A model generated the notes under the pieces. The model was not told where the DNA came from. It saw only the letters and a program-made list of their open reading frames with translations, and made no database searches. The position numbers and the translations under genes were made by a program. DNA of 64,000 nucleotides from NCBI RefSeq assembly GCF_019511345.1, contig NZ_JAEUAK010000009.1, positions 186,001 to 250,000 on the forward strand, written 5' to 3'. Source of the DNA: Rhizobium mesosinicum. Its GTDB lineage: Bacteria; Pseudomonadota; Alphaproteobacteria; Rhizobiales; Rhizobiaceae. Shown here in pieces: positions 59,806 through 64,000 of this stretch (its first letter is position 1; the number at the start of each line of letters is the position of its first letter).

Positions 59806-61488
59806 TTGACCAATTTTGAATCGCTCGGTGTCTCCAAGCCGGTCGTCGCCACTCTGTTCCAGCTCGGCATTGAAACCCCGACGCCAATCCAGGAACAGGC
59901 TATCCCCCTTCTCATCCAGGGCCGTGACCTGATCGGCCTTGCCCAGACCGGCACCGGCAAGACGGCTGCCTTCGGCCTGCCGCTCATCGAGCGCCTGCTC
60001 AAGGAAGAAAAGCGTCCCGACAATCGCTCCGTCCGTACGCTGATCCTGGCGCCGACCCGCGAACTGGTAAACCAGATCGCCGACAATCTCAGGAAATTCA
60101 TCCGCAAGTCGCCGCTGCGCATCAACGTCGTCGTCGGCGGCGTCTCCATCAACAAGCAGCAGCTGCAGCTTGAAAAAGGCACCGACATCCTCGTCGCCAC
60201 GCCCGGCCGCCTGCTCGATCTCTGCAACCGCAACGCCATCACGCTGACGGCCGTGCGCTACCTCGTGCTCGACGAAGCCGACCAGATGCTGGACCTCGGC
60301 TTCGTGCATGACCTGCGCAAGATCGCCAAGATGGTGCCGAAGCGCCGCCAGACCATGCTCTTCTCGGCCACCATGCCGAAGGCGATTGCCGATCTCGCCG
60401 GCGATTACCTGACCGATCCGGTCAAGGTCGAAGTGACGCCTCCGGGCAAGGCTGCCGACAAGGTCGAGCAGTATGTGCATTTCGTCCCCGGCAAGAACGA
60501 CAAGACAGTTCTGCTCAAGAAGTCGCTGACCGAAAATCCCGATGGCCGCGCGATCGTCTTCCTGCGCACCAAGCATGGCGCCGAAAAGCTCGCCAAGCAT
60601 CTGGAGCAGGTCGGCTATTCCGTCGCCTCCATTCATGGAAATAAGAGCCAGGGCCAGCGTGAACGTGCGCTGAAAGGCTTCCGCGACGGCGCCATCAAGA
60701 CGCTGATCGCCACCGACGTCGCCGCCCGCGGCATCGATATCCCGGCCGTCAGCCACGTCTTCAACTACGACCTGCCGGAAGTACCTGACGCCTATGTCCA
60801 CCGCATCGGCCGGACGGCCCGCGCCGGCCGCGACGGTATCGCCATTGCCTTCTGCGCCCCGGACGAAGCCCGTCTGCTGCGCGATATCGAAAAGCTGATG
60901 GGCATCAGCATCGCGGTGGCGAGCGGCGAACCGCCGGTTGACCTGCGCGCCTCTGCACCCCGCAGCAACAATCGCGGCCGCGGCCAGAACCAGCAGCGCG
61001 GCCAAGGTGGCCGTGGTGAAGGTGGCGAGCGTCGCGAAGGAGGCCACCGAGGCGGAGAACGTCGTGACGGCGGACGCAGCGAAACCCGCAATGGCGGCCG
61101 TCCCGCCGGCCATGGCGACCGCCGTCCGCGTCACGATGGCGACGTCACTGAAGTGCGCGCCGGTGAAGAGCGCCGCGCCCGTTCTCAGCACAACAATCGC
61201 AATCAGGATTTCCGTGGCCAGCGCCGCAATGAGCAGGCGCCGGATCACGGTCCGGACAATGATCTGGTTTCGACCTCGGATTTCCGCCCTGCCCGCAATC
61301 AGCAGCAGCGCCCGGCTCAGCCGGGTGAGGCGACCGGCCATCATCGCGGCAGCAAGCAGCACGTCCATGGCCGCCCGCCGCGCAATCACGGCGACCAGCA
61401 GCCGCAGGGCGAACAGCGCCGCGAGGGCAGTGGCGGTCTGCGCCGCAAGGGCCGCAATGGCGGCGGCCCGCGTCGCGAACGCGCTTAA
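59806..61488 (+). CDS. DEAD-box RNA helicase
   Basis: A 560-residue helicase. Motif Q (TPTPIQEQAI), Walker A AQTGTGKT (residues 46-53), PTREL, DEAD in VLDEADQML, SAT and HRIGRTARAGR are intact over residues 1-380. A long basic Arg/Gly/Gln-rich tail follows, typical of RhlE-type helicases that bind structured RNA at low temperature or during ribosome assembly. The start is a TTG after AAAAGG; the 255-base region before it has no gene and may be a long leader. A terminator follows. Confidence 0.93.
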   Translation: MTNFESLGVSKPVVATLFQLGIETPTPIQEQAIPLLIQGRDLIGLAQTGTGKTAAFGLPLIERLLKEEKRPDNRSVRTLILAPTRELVNQIADNLRKFIRKSPLRINVVVGGVSINKQQLQLEKGTDILVATPGRLLDLCNRNAITLTAVRYLVLDEADQMLDLGFVHDLRKIAKMVPKRRQTMLFSATMPKAIADLAGDYLTDPVKVEVTPPGKAADKVEQYVHFVPGKNDKTVLLKKSLTENPDGRAIVFLRTKHGAEKLAKHLEQVGYSVASIHGNKSQGQRERALKGFRDGAIKTLIATDVAARGIDIPAVSHVFNYDLPEVPDAYVHRIGRTARAGRDGIAIAFCAPDEARLLRDIEKLMGISIAVASGEPPVDLRASAPRSNNRGRGQNQQRGQGGRGEGGERREGGHRGGERRDGGRSETRNGGRPAGHGDRRPRHDGDVTEVRAGEERRARSQHNNRNQDFRGQRRNEQAPDHGPDNDLVSTSDFRPARNQQQRPAQPGEATGHHRGSKQHVHGRPPRNHGDQQPQGEQRREGSGGLRRKGRNGGGPRRERA

Positions 61489-61506
61489 GCTAACGATATT
61501 AATGGG

Positions 61507-61534
61507 GGCCGGAGCGATCCGGCCTTTTCTTTTA
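61507..61534 (+). terminator. Rho-independent terminator after the helicase gene
   Basis: GGCCGGA (61507-61513) pairs with TCCGGCC (61518-61524) across GCGA and is followed by TTTTCTTTT. Confidence 0.85.
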
Positions 61535-61785
61535 GCCGTCCTTCGATCGACGGCGCGGACAGAGTTTGGTCCGTTGCCCGGGCAGGGAATAATCACCTGC
61601 TCATCTTTTGTGCGCCGACAGCGAATTGACGCAAAGCGGCCTCCCTCCACATTCCGATAAATGCCCAGTTTTTGACCGGTTTTTTGCATGCAGAAGATTT
61701 TATGAATCTTCCATGCGAACTGTGCATGGTTCTTGCATTGCCTTTTGCGTTGTATTCAAATGAACAAAAAAGGGGAGCCACACCT

Positions 61786-63195
61786 TTGGCATTTGATGAA
61801 ATGATCACCGGGGACGAAAGTCCCCGAGCGCCATATGAAAAATACTTTGAGTGGTACAATAGCCAGGACCGGGCGCATCTGATTTCAAAGTCCCGCGACG
61901 CTGAAAACATCTTCCGGAAAACCGGCATCACCTTCGCGGTTTACGGCCACGCCGACAGTTCCGAAAAACTCATCCCCTTCGACATCATCCCGCGCATCAT
62001 CTCCGCCCGCGAGTGGCGCAAGCTCGCCCAAGGCATCGAACAGCGGGTGATCGCTCTCAACGCTTTCCTCGACGACATCTACCACAAGCAGGAAATCATC
62101 CGCGCCGGCCGCATCCCGCGCGAGCTGATCGAAAAGAACGTTGCCTTCCTGCCGGAGATGATCGGCTTCCGGCCGCCGGGCGGTGTCTACACTCATATCG
62201 TCGGCACCGATATCGTCCGAACAGGCGAAGACCAGTTCTATGTGCTGGAGGACAATGCCCGCACACCCTCCGGCGTCAGCTATATGCTGGAAAACCGGGA
62301 AACCATGATGCAGATGTTCCCGGAGCTCTTCCATGAGAACAAGGTGCAGCGCGTCGAGGATTATCCCTATCTGCTGCGCCAGAGCCTTGCCTCGCTCGCC
62401 CCTCCCGGCTGCAAGGGCAAGCCGCGTGTCGCCGTACTCACCCCTGGCATTTACAATTCCGCTTATTACGAACACTCGTTCCTCGCCGACATGATGGGTG
62501 TCGAACTCGTCGAAGGTTCGGATCTGCGCGTCATCGACGGCAAGGTGAAGATGCGCACGACACGCGGCTATGAGGCGATTGACGTGCTCTACCGCCGCGT
62601 CGACGACGACTTCCTCGATCCCCTCACCTTCCGCCCGGAGTCGGCTCTCGGCATTCCCGGCATCATGGATGTCTACCGCTCCGGCAACATCACCATCGCC
62701 AATGCGCCCGGCACCGGTATTTCCGACGACAAGGCGATCTATTCCTATATGCCCGAGATCGTCGAGTTCTATACGGGCCGCAAGCCGATCCTCGAGAATG
62801 TGCCGACCTGGCGCTGCTCGGAAGCATCAAGCCTGAACTATGTGCTTGAGCACCTGGAAGAGCTGGTCGTCAAGGAGGTGCATGGCTCCGGCGGCTACGG
62901 CATGCTCGTCGGCCCGACCGCCTCCAAGAAGGAACGCGCCGATTTCGCCGACAAGCTGAAAGCCAAGCCCAGCAACTACATTGCCCAGCCGACGCTGTCG
63001 CTCTCCACCGTTCCGATCCTCGTCAACAAGGGCATCGCCCCCCGCCATGTCGACCTGCGCCCTTACGTGCTGGTCTCCGACAAGGTGCAGATCATTCCGG
63101 GCGGGCTCACCCGCGTGGCGCTGAAGCAGGGCTCGCTCGTCGTCAATTCCAGCCAGGGCGGCGGCACCAAAGACACCTGGGTATTGGAGGACTGA
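61786..63195 (+). CDS. Circularly permuted type 2 ATP-grasp protein
   Basis: A 469-residue protein of the CPT2 ATP-grasp family, usually next to alpha-E and transglutaminase-like genes and proposed to make peptide-like products or tags. It shows FAVYGHADSSEKLIPFDIIPR, PGGVYTHIVGTDIVRTG, VLEDNARTPSGVSYMLENRE and NSSQGGGTKDTWVLE, all diagnostic. The start is a TTG eight bases after AGGGGAG. The stop overlaps the alpha-E start by one base. Function in cells is not established. Confidence 0.9.
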   Translation: MAFDEMITGDESPRAPYEKYFEWYNSQDRAHLISKSRDAENIFRKTGITFAVYGHADSSEKLIPFDIIPRIISAREWRKLAQGIEQRVIALNAFLDDIYHKQEIIRAGRIPRELIEKNVAFLPEMIGFRPPGGVYTHIVGTDIVRTGEDQFYVLEDNARTPSGVSYMLENRETMMQMFPELFHENKVQRVEDYPYLLRQSLASLAPPGCKGKPRVAVLTPGIYNSAYYEHSFLADMMGVELVEGSDLRVIDGKVKMRTTRGYEAIDVLYRRVDDDFLDPLTFRPESALGIPGIMDVYRSGNITIANAPGTGISDDKAIYSYMPEIVEFYTGRKPILENVPTWRCSEASSLNYVLEHLEELVVKEVHGSGGYGMLVGPTASKKERADFADKLKAKPSNYIAQPTLSLSTVPILVNKGIAPRHVDLRPYVLVSDKVQIIPGGLTRVALKQGSLVVNSSQGGGTKDTWVLED

Positions 63196-64000
63196 TGCTC
63201 GGAAGAACTGCAAACGGGCTCTACTGGATGTTCCGGTACATCGAGCGCGCCGAAAATATCGCACGCCTGGTCGATGCCGGCCTGCGCATGTCACTGACGC
63301 GCAGCGACGCCGGTGATGACAATTGGGACGGCGTCCTGCAAAGCGCCGGGGTGCGCGAACTCTATGACGAGAGCCATTCGAAGCTGACCGGCCCTGATGT
63401 GATCGACTACATGCTGCGAGACCGCCAGAACGCGTCGAGCGTCATGTCTTGCATCGATTTCGGCCGCAACAACGCCCGCATGGTGCGCACCGCGCTGACG
63501 CGCGAGACCTGGGAAGCGACCAACGAATGCTGGATCGATCTCAAGGAGCTGCTGTCGAAAAAGCTGAAGGCGGCGGAGCTGCCCGAGGTCATCGATGTCA
63601 TCAAGCATCGGGCGGGCCTGATCCGCGGCGCATTCCATGGCTCGATGCTGCGCAACGAGCTCTATAATTTCGCCCGCATCGGCACCTTCATCGAGCGCGC
63701 GGACAATACGAGCCGCATCCTCGACGTGAAATATTACGTGCTGCTGCCCTCGATCTCGCAGGTCGGCTCGTCGGTCGACAACGTTCAGTGGGAATCGATC
63801 CTGCGTTCGGTCTCCGCCCACCGCTCCTATAGCTGGGCCTATGACGGCGAATACCGTGCCATGAACATTGCCGACTTCCTGATCCTGAACGGGCAGATGC
63901 CGCGCTCGCTTGCCTATTCCTACGAGAAGATCGTCAGCAATCTCGGCTATATCGCCAAGGACTATGGCGAGCGGCTGCCGGCGCACGATACGGCGGATGC
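63195..64000 (+). CDS. Alpha-E domain protein (3' end outside window)
   Basis: The frame is open from the ATG at 63195 to the window end, giving at least 268 residues. MLGRTANGLYWMFRYIERAENIARL and the later NFARIGTFIERADNTSRIL are the hallmarks of the alpha-E family, an all-helical domain encoded beside CPT2 ATP-grasp proteins. Its start overlaps the ATP-grasp stop (TGATG). A transglutaminase-like and a proteasome-type protease gene often follow; they would lie outside the window. Function unknown. Confidence 0.92.
   Translation, partial: MLGRTANGLYWMFRYIERAENIARLVDAGLRMSLTRSDAGDDNWDGVLQSAGVRELYDESHSKLTGPDVIDYMLRDRQNASSVMSCIDFGRNNARMVRTALTRETWEATNECWIDLKELLSKKLKAAELPEVIDVIKHRAGLIRGAFHGSMLRNELYNFARIGTFIERADNTSRILDVKYYVLLPSISQVGSSVDNVQWESILRSVSAHRSYSWAYDGEYRAMNIADFLILNGQMPRSLAYSYEKIVSNLGYIAKDYGERLPAHDTAD

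Noticed and set aside
59791..61689. Long open frame on the minus strand opposite the DEAD-box helicase
   Set aside because: The helicase motifs on the plus strand are decisive, and the opposite frame is low-complexity alanine-rich shadow.

Overview
The window looks like a chromosomal segment of an alphaproteobacterium of the Rhizobiaceae, most likely Rhizobium or a close relative. The evidence is the BacA/SbmA transporter, a bdhA-xdhA-xdhB operon of the type described in Sinorhizobium, a RIME-like rhizobial palindromic repeat, alphaproteobacterial der and map genes, and a GC-rich codon style throughout. This was judged by reading; no GC calculation or database search was run. I saw no tRNA, rRNA, CRISPR array, transposase or integrase.

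Layout. 1-9.7 kb: end of a glycosyltransferase gene, an esterase divergent from an OhrR-like MarR regulator, der with its TPR membrane partner, an NnrU-family protein, a polysaccharide deacetylase, bacA, and an MFS exporter divergent from a PadR regulator. 9.8-17 kb: TetR/RidA divergent pair with three operators, a GreA-like factor, map, an LLM flavin oxidoreductase, an ECF42-type sigma factor with its DGPF partner, and glpK. 17-28.9 kb: bdhA-xdhA-xdhB-xdhC, a LysR regulator, urate hydroxylase puuD, guanine deaminase guaD and a lactate-dehydrogenase-like flavoprotein. 29-45.6 kb: a copper-handling island. 45.9-50.6 kb: the rest of purine catabolism on the minus strand (puuE-uraD-alc-allA-uraH) with an MNT-HepT toxin-antitoxin pair inside it. 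50.7-64 kb: a DUF1045 protein, a split-MnmC pair, a large hybrid histidine kinase, a decayed DNA alkylation repair gene, a haloalkane-dehalogenase-like hydrolase with an HxlR regulator, a DEAD-box helicase, and an ATP-grasp/alpha-E pair cut by the window end.

How the genes fit together. XdhABC, GuaD, PuuD, UraH, UraD, PuuE, Alc and AllA together form an unbroken route from guanine and xanthine through urate, allantoin and allantoate to glyoxylate and urea. The two halves of this route are separated by the copper island. The island has three main transcription units: a minus-strand set (Cys-rich exported protein, DUF305, four-helix copper protein, cytochrome c556-like), a plus-strand set (Cys/His-rich exported protein, lipoprotein, TolC-like protein, multicopper oxidase, cupredoxin, CusF-like, DUF411) preceded by a CueR-like site, and a minus-strand set (DUF5676, Cys-rich protein, second multicopper oxidase, DUF2933, ICMT-like, CopA ATPase, EF-hand protein, ABC exporter-like protein) preceded by a perfect FNR/FixK-type box. 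This suggests copper detoxification tied both to metal sensing and to low oxygen.

Broken genes found by reading across frames: a YqaA-family membrane protein gene split by one extra base in a homopolymer, a decayed second copy of the EF-hand gene end, and a DNA alkylation repair gene with most of its core deleted.
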